From Janthinobacterium lividum (GTDB taxonomy: Bacteria; Pseudomonadota; Gammaproteobacteria; Steroidobacterales; Steroidobacteraceae): a stretch of 10,361 bases of DNA. Both the position numbers and the translations under genes were made by a program. The stretch is taken from the NCBI GenBank assembly GCA_943327025.2, contig CALPVO020000059.1:1-10361 (forward strand), written 5' to 3'. Position 1 is the stretch's first letter. The number at the start of each line of letters is the position of its first letter. Positions 1 through 5,910 of this stretch are shown here, piece after piece. The notes under the pieces were generated by a model. The model did no database searches, was not told the origin of the DNA, and worked only from the letters and a program-made list of their open reading frames with translations.

Positions 1-22
1 GATACGGCGCCAGACTGCCCGA

Positions 23-58
23 CTAGCGATGGCCAACACGAATGGCCAACCCCGCTAG
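23..58. repeat. Long imperfect inverted repeat in the gene-free left edge
   Basis: Bases 1-110 hold no gene that I can support. Within them CTAGCG (23-28) pairs with CGCTAG (53-58), and inside that TGGCCA (30-35) pairs with TGGCCA (43-48). This gives a 12-bp two-part stem with a 7-nt loop and a small internal loop. It lies about 50 bp past the stop of the minus-strand gene ending at 111, so a transcript of that operon would fold it. No T tract follows on either strand, so it is not a standard intrinsic terminator. A separate 11-bp palindrome, ACTTG-G-CAAGT, sits at 64-74. These could be transcript-end stabilising hairpins or operator sites for a gene outside the window. The structure is visible; the role is unknown. 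Confidence 0.6.
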
Positions 59-110
59 CCGTTACTTGGCAAGTGACTGACGGCCATGTGCAAAGCGCGG
101 AACTGCGGCG

Positions 111-923
111 CTAGTTCGCTAACGCCACACTCCGCGCCAGACGCAAACCCTGGAAATCGCCGCGGGGCATGACAGCGCCGCGGCCGCGCATGGACAAGCG
201 GTAGTTCAACGGTAATTCATCGAACGAACCACCGCGCATGACACGGTTGCGGCAATCACCCGTCAGCCAAGCGGAGCCATCCGCAGGCGCGCCGTTGTAG
301 CTGTCATTCCAACAATCCTGCGTCCACTCCCAGACATTACCGATGACGTCATACAGACCAAAACGATTGGGCGGCAGCCGGCCTATCTCGCGCTTCACTT
401 CTTCCCCACACGGAAACACATTGGCGTGTTTGCAGGCCTTCTTGGGTGAATCGCCCCAAGGGTAGCGAGTCGTCACGCCGGCACGCGCTGCGTATTCCCA
501 TTCAGCCTCGGTGGGCAGACGGTAATCCACACCCGTCTTCACCTTCAGCCAATCGAGGTAACCCTGCAGGTCGTTCCAGCCCAAACAACCCGTAGCATGA
601 CGTGGCGTATTGCCACAGCCTGGAGCCGCCTTCGGGTTTTCCACCGCGTAGAGCTCCCACTGGCCCATGGTCACTTCATACATGGCCAATTCGAACGCCG
701 GCACGACAACTTCATGCACGGGCAGTTCGCTGGCCCAAGCCGTCACATCGCCAGGCGCCGCGCCCATGACGAACTTGCCAGCGGGAATCTGCACCATCGC
801 ACTGACGTACGCATTCGCTGGCGTCACAGGCAATGCAGACTTTTTCGCGGCAACTCCTAGCGCAGGCACCGCCAACAGCAGCGCCGCGCATGCAGCCCAG
901 CTCCAAACTGTCGCCTTACGCAC
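111..923 (-). CDS. Secreted SUMF1/FGE-fold protein, probably not a formylglycine-generating enzyme
   Basis: 270 residues. The start is GTG at 923, directly after the TAG stop of the upstream transpeptidase gene, with an AGGGG Shine-Dalgarno sequence inside that gene's end. A signal peptide fits residues 1-26 (basic start, hydrophobic LLLAVPALG, cleavage near VAA/KK). The rest is one FGE-sulfatase / SUMF1 domain (PF03781 type). Hallmarks are MVQIPAGKFVMG (43-54), YEVTMGQW (82-89), RLPTEAEWEYAARAG (135-149), YPWGD (154-158), NRFGLYDVIGNVWEW (186-200) and RGGSF (230-234). True formylglycine-generating enzymes carry two copper-binding cysteines just after the GGS motif; here that stretch reads FDELPLNY, so both are missing. 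Sulfatase activation is therefore unlikely. The remaining cysteines (103, 113, 164, 172, 204, 224) could form disulfides after export. Many relatives of this fold are non-enzymatic or have other roles. Coupling to a transpeptidase suggests, by inference, a periplasmic or cell-wall role. Confidence 0.88.
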   Translation of the reverse strand: MRKATVWSWAACAALLLAVPALGVAAKKSALPVTPANAYVSAMVQIPAGKFVMGAAPGDVTAWASELPVHEVVVPAFELAMYEVTMGQWELYAVENPKAAPGCGNTPRHATGCLGWNDLQGYLDWLKVKTGVDYRLPTEAEWEYAARAGVTTRYPWGDSPKKACKHANVFPCGEEVKREIGRLPPNRFGLYDVIGNVWEWTQDCWNDSYNGAPADGSAWLTGDCRNRVMRGGSFDELPLNYRLSMRGRGAVMPRGDFQGLRLARSVALAN

Positions 924-1967
924 CTATCTCACCCCTGCAGAATCGTTGTAGGCCACAGCTGTCGCAAGGCCCGCTGCCGCCGCGTAAACCACCTCTGCCT
1001 GCGGCCAGTTCACTGCCACTGGCTGCACCACGGCTTGCCGCGATACCAACCGCACCAGTGCCTGCAGGTCCGGATCGACGATACGGGAATCCGTGCTTTC
1101 GAGCGGCGGGTGCACTTCCACATACAACTGTCCCCTGCGCCAACCGGTCTTATGGGGTTGGTTGACGATATGCACCGGGGTGCCTTCCGTCACCATCGCG
1201 AACAGCGCTTCGATGTCTTCGGGGTATAGCCGCATGCAGCCATGCGTTACTTGCATGCCAACGCCCGCCGGCTTGTTGGTACCGTGGATCATGTAGGCGC
1301 CACCGGGAATGGCCAGCCGCATCGCGAACAACCCGAGCGGATTGTCTGGCCCGGCAGGTACCACCTTGGGAAGTACCTCACCGTTCTTCAAGTGTTCTTG
1401 ACGCACCGACTCCGGCGGCGTCCACGTGGGGTTACGTATCTTCATGGCGATACGTGTCAGCCCTATCGGTGTGGACCAGTCCATCTTGCCAACGCTTACC
1501 GGGTAACTGATGACCACGCGCGGCTCCGGCACTTTGGGCACCGGGTAGTAATACAAACGGTGTTCAGCGAGGTTAATGACAATACCTTCGCGCGGCGCAT
1601 CCGGGAGGATGCGCCGCTTGGGCAAGCGAATGCGCGTACCCGCACCCGGGAGCCAAGGGTTGACGCCCGGGTTGGCGTTCACAATCTCTTCGAAGCCAAG
1701 ACCGTGGCGCCGGCCTAAGTCGATGAGAGTGTCGTCATGGGCCGCCAGCACTTCTTCCGGTTCGCCGACCACGGCTTCGTTGTCGGGTGGCAAGGGGTAG
1801 GTGTCCGCGAAAGCGGGCACTGCAGCGCCCAGCAGGACCACACACGCCAGCGGGCCGGTAAAGCCGACCAGCGCCAAGGCCAATCGCGTGGCCGGTCGCG
1901 TGGCCAAACCTGTGGCCAAACCTGTGGCCAAAGCCTTGGCCTCGCCTACCTGCTTAACTCGCCACAT
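924..1967 (-). CDS. LysM + YkuD L,D-transpeptidase (ErfK/YbiS/YnhG family)
   Basis: 347 residues from ATG 1967. This start has AGGGAA (1976-1981) 8 nt upstream. An in-frame ATG at 2030 (368 residues) has no ribosome binding site and would put 21 residues before the export signal. The N-terminus has an unusual repeat-coded stretch (ALATGLATGLATRPATRLA), then a hydrophobic segment ending VPAFA, consistent with a signal peptide. A LysM-like segment follows (DTLIDLGRRHGLGFEEIVNANPGVNPWLPGAGT), then the YkuD domain from about GIVINLAEHRLYYYP. The active site is HGTNKPAGVGMQVTHGCMRL: Cys244 is the nucleophile (Cys265 if counted from 2030), with conserved His on either side. The family motif normally reads SHGC; here it is THGC. 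Family knowledge: such enzymes act in the periplasm on tetrapeptide stems of peptidoglycan, making 3-3 cross-links or attaching outer-membrane lipoproteins. The gene is first in a two-gene operon; its stop directly abuts the next start. Confidence 0.92.
   Translation of the reverse strand: MWRVKQVGEAKALATGLATGLATRPATRLALALVGFTGPLACVVLLGAAVPAFADTYPLPPDNEAVVGEPEEVLAAHDDTLIDLGRRHGLGFEEIVNANPGVNPWLPGAGTRIRLPKRRILPDAPREGIVINLAEHRLYYYPVPKVPEPRVVISYPVSVGKMDWSTPIGLTRIAMKIRNPTWTPPESVRQEHLKNGEVLPKVVPAGPDNPLGLFAMRLAIPGGAYMIHGTNKPAGVGMQVTHGCMRLYPEDIEALFAMVTEGTPVHIVNQPHKTGWRRGQLYVEVHPPLESTDSRIVDPDLQALVRLVSRQAVVQPVAVNWPQAEVVYAAAAGLATAVAYNDSAGVR
1876..1947. repeat. 12-bp tandem repeat inside the transpeptidase signal region
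   Basis: Six adjacent 12-bp units share a GGCC core. The best three are GTGGCCAAACCT (1900-1911), an identical copy (1912-1923) and GTGGCCAAAGCC (1924-1935). Two divergent units precede them (1876-1887, 1888-1899) and a weaker one follows (1936-1947). On the minus strand each unit encodes four residues of the type L/P-A-T-G/R, directly before the hydrophobic core of the signal peptide. The unit length keeps the reading frame, so copy-number change would lengthen or shorten the n-region without a frameshift. The two identical neighbouring copies point to recent slippage or duplication. Confidence 0.85.
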
Positions 1968-2057
1968 GTCTGCTGTTCCCTGGTTTTGCCGGAAATACCA
2001 TCGGTCGGTGCTGATTGTGACCTGCTTCATGGAAGGACCGCTAGCAGGGGCCTAGAG

Positions 2058-2086
2058 TTCACCACGTCTCGAATCATCCTGATAAG
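2058..2086 (+). promoter_or_regulatory. Weak candidate sigma70 promoter for the 67-residue gene
   Basis: TTCACC (2058-2063) and GATAAG (2081-2086) are separated by 17 bp, each matching consensus at 4 of 6 positions. It would start transcription near 2093, about 55 nt before the ATG at 2148. This is the best pair I found in the divergent region, but it is weak. I saw no convincing promoter for the transpeptidase operon on the opposite strand. Confidence 0.3.
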
Positions 2087-2095
2087 TCCCGAATC
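2066..2095. promoter_or_regulatory. Direct repeat spaced by two helical turns in a divergent promoter region
   Basis: GTCTCGAATC (2066-2075) and GTCCCGAATC (2086-2095) agree at 9 of 10 positions, and their starts are exactly 20 bp apart. The pair lies between the divergent starts at 1967 and 2148 and brackets the candidate -10 element at 2081-2086. Same-face spacing is typical of binding by a regulator dimer or tandem monomers. The repeat is visible; that it is an operator is inference, and no regulator gene is in the window. Confidence 0.45.
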
Positions 2096-2147
2096 GACCT
2101 GCCCCTCACCGGGCCCTTTCCCAAGCCCCCCTACGGAAAAGAACCCC

Positions 2148-2351
2148 ATGTCGCAGCCCAACCCTCTGGATGACCTGATGAATCTGGCAGAACTGGCCGA
2201 ACAAAATTCAGGCTGGGATTCCACCACCGTGTGGCAGGAACGCGTGAAAACGCGCGCCCCGGTAGCTGAGGTGAACGCTACAGAAGTGGCCCGCGCCCGC
2301 TCCGGCTGGGACCCGCTCAGCGCCTGGCGCCAGCGCGTTCTGAAGAAGTAA
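2148..2351 (+). CDS. Small unrecognised protein with a duplicated SGWD...W..RV motif
   Basis: 67 residues, ATG at 2148. A purine-rich GGAAAAG sequence lies upstream at workable spacing. I do not recognise the family. The protein carries two copies of one motif: SGWDSTTVWQERVKT in the middle and SGWDPLSAWRQRVLKK at the very C-terminus, joined by a linker of about 16 residues (residues 36-51). The N-terminus (NPLDDLMNLAELAEQN) looks helical and acidic. There is no signal peptide and no membrane segment, so it is probably cytosolic. The conserved Trp/Asp/Arg pattern, a sensible ribosome binding site, and a stop 79 bp before the convergent fabH end support a real gene rather than chance. Function unknown; the repeats may be binding helices or two halves of a small domain. 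Confidence 0.72.
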   Translation: MSQPNPLDDLMNLAELAEQNSGWDSTTVWQERVKTRAPVAEVNATEVARARSGWDPLSAWRQRVLKK

Positions 2352-2358
2352 CGCGCCT

Positions 2359-2390
2359 GAAAAAACCCAAGGCGCGCCAACCGCGCGCCT
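2359..2390 (-). terminator. Intrinsic terminator of the yceD-rpmF-plsX-fabH operon
   Basis: Read on the minus strand, about 40 nt after the fabH stop, an 8-bp GC-rich stem (AGGCGCGC / GCGCGCCT, bases 2383-2390 with 2370-2377) with a 5-nt loop is followed by TTGGGTTTTTT. A stable hairpin plus a T run is the rho-independent pattern. On the plus strand no T run follows, so it should act only on the fabH side. An overlapping alternative hairpin, CGCGCCT (2352-2358) with AGGCGCG (2370-2376), lies directly after the stop of the convergent small gene and competes for one arm. Confidence 0.72.
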
Positions 2391-2430
2391 GCGCCCTTGC
2401 CCGGCCAGCAACCCACCGGCCAACCTCAGG

Positions 2431-3399
2431 TTAGTAGCGCAGCAGCGCCGAACCCCAGGTAAAGCCACCGCCGAACGTTTCGAGCAGCAACATTTGGCCG
2501 CGCTGGATGCGGCCATCGCGCACGGCCGTGTCGAGCGCCAGCGGAATGGAAGCCGACGACGTATTGCCGTGGTCCTGCACCGTGACTACGACCTTTTCCA
2601 TGGGCATTTCCAGCTTGCGCGCCGTGGCATCGATAATGCGCAGGTTCGCTTGGTGCGGCACCAGCCAGTCGATCTCGGACTTGGCGATACCACTCTTTTC
2701 CAACGTCTCGTCGACAATGCGCTCAAGCGTGCGCACTGCCACCTTGAACACTTCGCTGCCCTTCATCTGAATGCCGGGATTGATAGCGGCGCGCAACTTG
2801 TCGATGCCAGCCGAAGGCCCGTACGGATAGCAGAGCAAATCTTTGTAGGTACCGTCTGCATGCAAGTGCGTGGCGAGAATACCCGGCTCTTCCGCAGCTT
2901 TCAGGATGACGGCACCGGCACCGTCACCGAACAACACGCAGGTAGTGCGGTCGGTCCAGTCCACGATGCGGCTAAGCGTTTCGGCGCCGATAACGAGCGC
3001 GCATTTCGCATCGCCAAGGCGAATGAACTTGTCCGCGAGCGAGAGCGCATACACGAAGCCGCTGCAAGCCGTTTCCAAGGAAAACGCGGGACAATCGCGC
3101 AGACCGAGCTGTTCTTGCACCAGCACACCAAGATTCGGAAAGACGAAATCGGGCGTGCAGCTACCGACGATGATGAGGTCAATTTCCTGCAGTTCGATGC
3201 CTGCCGCCGCCGCAGCACGGCGCGCCGCTTCCGCCGCGAGGTTCGAAGTGGTTTGGCCTTCAGCGGCAATGTGGCGGCGCTCAATGCCCGAACGCGAACG
3301 GATCCATTCGTCCGTGGTATCGACCATCTTCTCGAGGTCGGCGTTCGTCAGCATCTTTTCCGGCAAGTAGCTGCCGGTGCCCGCGATACGTGAATACAT
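2431..3399 (-). CDS. fabH: 3-oxoacyl-ACP synthase III (KAS III)
   Basis: 322 residues, normal for the family. ATG at 3399 follows the plsX stop by 10 nt, with an AGG-type ribosome binding site covering the plsX stop. FabH condenses acetyl-CoA with malonyl-ACP to give acetoacetyl-ACP, the first elongation step of type II fatty-acid synthesis in the cytosol. The thiolase-fold triad is visible: Cys112 in LETACSGF, His249 in VPHQAN and Asn279 in DHGNTSSAS. The start (YSRIAGTGSYLPEKMLTN) and end (TFGGGFTWGSALLRY) are typical, so the gene is full length. It is the last gene of its operon. The usual next genes (fabD, fabG, acpP, fabF) are not here: a terminator and an unrelated convergent gene follow. 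Confidence 0.97.
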   Translation of the reverse strand: MYSRIAGTGSYLPEKMLTNADLEKMVDTTDEWIRSRSGIERRHIAAEGQTTSNLAAEAARRAAAAAGIELQEIDLIIVGSCTPDFVFPNLGVLVQEQLGLRDCPAFSLETACSGFVYALSLADKFIRLGDAKCALVIGAETLSRIVDWTDRTTCVLFGDGAGAVILKAAEEPGILATHLHADGTYKDLLCYPYGPSAGIDKLRAAINPGIQMKGSEVFKVAVRTLERIVDETLEKSGIAKSEIDWLVPHQANLRIIDATARKLEMPMEKVVVTVQDHGNTSSASIPLALDTAVRDGRIQRGQMLLLETFGGGFTWGSALLRY

Positions 3400-3409
3400 G
3401 TGCTTTTAC

Positions 3410-4441
3410 CTAAGCTTGTTGTAGTAGTTGTGCCGAGATGCGCGCCGGCAGTCCGTGGCTGGCTTCGAGCACCCCGGTGGCCACCGCCTGCGCGAACGCA
3501 GTGGCATCCGCACCACCGTGCGACTTCACCACCACACCCTGCAGCCCGACGAGGCTGGCACCATTGTACCTGCCCGGGTCCAGTCGCGTAGCCACGCGCC
3601 GCAGCACGGGGCCAGAGAGTAAAGCGGCTATTTTCTGCAACGGACCACGCGTGTATTCCTCACGCAGCGTGCCCTTCACGAAGCGCGCCAAGCCTTCGAT
3701 GGACTTCAGCGCTACGTTGCCGGTGAATCCGTCTGTGACGACCACGTCCACTTCGCCGCTGAAGAAAGCGTTGCCTTCGACGAAGCCGACGTAGTTCACG
3801 CCGGGCGTGGCACGCAGCAAACCATGCGCCGCCTGCACACTGTCGGTGCCTTTCGTTTCCTCAGCACCGACATTCAGCAAACCGATACGGGGCTGTTCAA
3901 GCCCGCCCACTTCACGCGCCACCAAATGCCCCATGACAGCGAACTGACGAAGCTGCTCGGGGTTGGCGGTGGCGTTGGCGCCTAAGTCCAGTGCCCAGGT
4001 ACAACCCTGCGGCGCCGGCAAGGCCACCAGAATGGCAGCACGTGAAATGCCGGGCAGCGTGCCCAAAACGAAATGCGCCATACCCATGAGTGCACCGGTA
4101 TTGCCGGCGCTGACCGCCCCCTGCGCGCGGCCTTCGGCCACGGCGTCGAGCGCCAAACGCATGGAGGACTGCTTCTTGCGGCGGATAGCATCGCGCGGAG
4201 CATCGTCCATGGTGACGACTTGTGGCGCGTGGAGAACGTCGAGCCGGGCGCGCAGCGGCGCGGGGCAAGCGGACAAAGCTGCCCCTATCTGCTCGGCATC
4301 ACCGACCAGGCACAGGCGTGTAGCGAGGGGGACACGGGGAAGCGCGAGGGCGAGCAATGCACCCTCAACGCAGGGAACGCAGCCGTGGTCGCCACCCATG
4401 ACGTCCACGGCAACCGTGACCGCAGGGGCCACGGTAAACAC
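3410..4441 (-). CDS. plsX: Phosphate acyltransferase PlsX
   Basis: 343 residues from GTG 4441, directly abutting the rpmF stop (TAA-GTG), so translation is probably coupled. A second in-frame GTG at 4432 is possible; neither has a clear Shine-Dalgarno sequence. PlsX converts acyl-ACP and phosphate to acyl-phosphate, the donor for PlsY in phospholipid synthesis, acting at the inner face of the membrane. Family landmarks appear in order: AVDVMGGDHG (11-20), SAGNTGALMG (111-120), LDLGAN (151-156), LNVGAEETKGT (189-199), VTDGFTGNVALK (235-246) and YNGASLVGLQGVVVKSHG (292-309). Length and motifs indicate an intact enzyme. The residue after GGDHG is Cys rather than the common Pro. It is placed between ribosomal genes and fabH, as in other proteobacteria. 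Confidence 0.96.
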   Translation of the reverse strand: MFTVAPAVTVAVDVMGGDHGCVPCVEGALLALALPRVPLATRLCLVGDAEQIGAALSACPAPLRARLDVLHAPQVVTMDDAPRDAIRRKKQSSMRLALDAVAEGRAQGAVSAGNTGALMGMAHFVLGTLPGISRAAILVALPAPQGCTWALDLGANATANPEQLRQFAVMGHLVAREVGGLEQPRIGLLNVGAEETKGTDSVQAAHGLLRATPGVNYVGFVEGNAFFSGEVDVVVTDGFTGNVALKSIEGLARFVKGTLREEYTRGPLQKIAALLSGPVLRRVATRLDPGRYNGASLVGLQGVVVKSHGGADATAFAQAVATGVLEASHGLPARISAQLLQQA

Positions 4442-4633
4442 TTAATCTTGAGCGTCTTCGGCCTTGGGCACGATGACCTGCTTGCCGCGATAGTAGCCGT
4501 CGCGGCTGACGCGGTGACGCACGTGCGTTTCGCCGGACTTGGAGTCCGTCGACAGCGTCGGGGCGGTCAGGTGGTCGTGCGAACGGTGCATGCCGCGCTT
4601 CGACGGGGTCTTGCGGCTTTTCTGAACAGGCAT
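4442..4633 (-). CDS. rpmF: 50S ribosomal protein L32
   Basis: 63 residues, slightly longer than the 57 of E. coli. ATG at 4633 has a strong GAGGAG ribosome binding site 8 nt upstream, the best in this operon and fitting a highly translated ribosomal protein. The start [20 protein letters not shown] and the block [10 protein letters not shown] are diagnostic of L32. There are no cysteines, so this is the zinc-free form. It lies 45 bp after yceD and its stop touches the plsX start, linking ribosome supply with lipid synthesis in one transcript. Confidence 0.97.
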   Translation of the reverse strand: MPVQKSRKTPSKRGMHRSHDHLTAPTLSTDSKSGETHVRHRVSRDGYYRGKQVIVPKAEDAQD

Positions 4634-4678
4634 GTTTCAAACTCCTCGTACAAACTCGTAGCGACGCCGGGCGGGGTT

Positions 4679-5224
4679 TTAGTCTTCCCGCTTCAGCATG
4701 TTCTTCAAACCCGCGAACGGGTTGGCCTTGGGCGACTCCACCACCGGGTCTTCCGGCAGCACCGCCACTTCTTCCTCGGACAGCACCTTCACCGCGGGGC
4801 GGCAGGCGCTGCTACCGGCCGGGTGCATGGGCACCAGCGGGAAGGACAGCAGCAGTTCGTCTTCGACCAAATCGCGCAGCGATAGACGCCAGTCTTGCAG
4901 CACCACGGCTTCGAAATCCGCCGGTACTTCAGCCTCGTCTTCCTCGCTACCCACGAAGGCAAGCTTCAATTCTGCGGCCATCGGCAGCAGAAACACCTCG
5001 AGGCAGCGCTGGCAGATAACCTCTACCTGCGCCACCAAGACACCTTTCAGTGCCGGAAAACCCTGCACTTCGTGGAAGCTGAACTGCGCCTCCACCTGCC
5101 CCGCCTGGCCCGCGAGACCAGCGCCTAGGCGCGGCAACTCGGGGACCGGATAGTGACAGGTGAACCGCGAACCCTGCGCAGACAGCAGGCCGACATCGAC
5201 CGGATCTGCAGGGGTCTTCAGCAT
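4679..5224 (-). CDS. yceD: YceD-type DUF177 protein (23S rRNA accumulation / 50S assembly)
   Basis: 181 residues, ATG at 5224. Homologues are needed for normal 23S rRNA accumulation in bacteria and plastids; the molecular action is not settled. Visible features: an N-terminal half ending in VICQRCLEVF with Cys71 and Cys74, the conserved block LSLRDLVEDELLLSFPLVPMH (115-135) with His134, Cys141 after it, an acidic stretch (EEDEAEVPADFE), and the typical ending NPFAGLKNMLK. The three cysteines and histidine may bind a metal (inference). There is no Shine-Dalgarno sequence before the ATG (ACCGCCCCC), and a strong promoter ends only 9 nt upstream, so the message may be nearly leaderless. The N-terminus aligns with family members from this ATG on, so a later start is unlikely. 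First gene of the yceD-rpmF-plsX-fabH operon. Confidence 0.94.
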   Translation of the reverse strand: MLKTPADPVDVGLLSAQGSRFTCHYPVPELPRLGAGLAGQAGQVEAQFSFHEVQGFPALKGVLVAQVEVICQRCLEVFLLPMAAELKLAFVGSEEDEAEVPADFEAVVLQDWRLSLRDLVEDELLLSFPLVPMHPAGSSACRPAVKVLSEEEVAVLPEDPVVESPKANPFAGLKNMLKRED

Positions 5225-5233
5225 GGGGGCGGT

Positions 5234-5262
5234 ATGATAGGGACGAAGGGCGCCGAAGTCAA
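5234..5262 (-). promoter_or_regulatory. Strong sigma70 promoter of the yceD-rpmF-plsX-fabH operon
   Basis: On the minus strand TTGACT (5262-5257, 5 of 6) and TATCAT (5239-5234, 5 of 6) are separated by exactly 17 bp. The -10 box ends 9 nt before the yceD ATG (5224). Transcription normally begins 6-8 nt past the -10 box, so the untranslated leader would be only about 1-3 nt. This is one of the two best promoter matches in the window. Confidence 0.8.
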
Positions 5263-5313
5263 AAGGCTTTATGCTGCAAGCCCTTGTTTTGCGAATTGTT
5301 TTGGCAGCACCTC

Positions 5314-5910
5314 ATGACCGGCACCGCCCCTCTTGTCCTTGGCTCCACCTCCCCCTACCGCCGCGCTCTGCTCGAGCGACTGCGCCTACCCTTCACCGTG
5401 GCAGCGCCGGGGGTGGACGAGTTCCCGCGCCCCGGCGAACCGCCCCACGGGCTGGCGGCCCGCCTGGCCGGCCACAAAGCCGAGGCCGTGGCCCGGCTCC
5501 ACCCGGAGGCTTGGGTCATCGGCAGCGACCAAGTAGCCGCCGTGGACGACGACGTCCTTGGCAAGCCCGGCACGGTGGAGGCCGCCTGCCAGCAGTTGGC
5601 CATGTGCAGCGGGCGCGTCGTCACCTTCTACACCGCCGTGCGCCTCATGCAGGGCAGCACCGGGCGCCAGGAAAGCCATGTGGACACCACCCGCGTGAAG
5701 TTCCGGGTGCTGGACGACGCCGAAATTGTCCGCTACGTGGAGCGCGACCGGCCGCTGGACTGCGCCGGCAGCTTCCGCAGCGAAGGGCTGGGCATTGCCC
5801 TCTTCGAACGGCTGGAAACGGAAGACCCGACCGCGCTGGTCGGGCTGCCGCTTATCTGGCTTTGCGGGGCCCTGCAGCGCGCCGGGCTTGACCCACTCGG
5901 CGGGCCGTAG
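5314..5910 (+). CDS. maf: Maf-family nucleotide pyrophosphatase, YceF type
   Basis: 198 residues from ATG 5314; an in-frame TTG at 5284 would add ten residues not seen in the family. Maf/YceF enzymes hydrolyse non-canonical nucleoside triphosphates; the YceF subgroup prefers 7-methyl-GTP. Motifs: LVLGSTSPYRRALLERL (7-23) with the phosphate-binding Ser/Arg residues, VIGSDQV (68-74) with the catalytic Asp72, GKP (83-85), RVVTFYTAV (101-109), and CAGSFRSEGLGIALFERLE (150-168). The close match of the last block and of LVGLPL (175-180) to E. coli YceF supports the subgroup. The gene is divergent from yceD, with 89 bp between the two start codons. I found no clear promoter or strong ribosome binding site for it. 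Its last 59 bp overlap the convergent rluC 3' end. Confidence 0.94.
   Translation: MTGTAPLVLGSTSPYRRALLERLRLPFTVAAPGVDEFPRPGEPPHGLAARLAGHKAEAVARLHPEAWVIGSDQVAAVDDDVLGKPGTVEAACQQLAMCSGRVVTFYTAVRLMQGSTGRQESHVDTTRVKFRVLDDAEIVRYVERDRPLDCAGSFRSEGLGIALFERLETEDPTALVGLPLIWLCGALQRAGLDPLGGP

Noticed and set aside
1876..1947. CRISPR-like or origin iteron array
   Set aside because: Units are 12 bp without spacers, in frame within a clear coding region; there is no DnaA box cluster or Cas gene.
1967..2030. Transpeptidase start at the upstream ATG 2030
   Set aside because: No ribosome binding site (GGTCCTTCC precedes it), and it would add 21 residues before an already long signal peptide; ATG 1967 has AGGGAA at 8 nt.
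2494..3393. Long open frame on the plus strand opposite fabH
   Set aside because: It mirrors the codon phase of fabH, has no ribosome binding site and no recognisable domain. In GC-rich DNA such antisense frames are common shadows.
4073..4885. Plus-strand open frame opposite plsX, rpmF and yceD
   Set aside because: It crosses three clear genes with intact conserved motifs and shows no family features of its own.
5270..5313. Promoter for maf with TATGCT at 5270-5275
   Set aside because: The -10 match is partial and the position of the -35 box (near 5247) is GC-rich with no resemblance to consensus.
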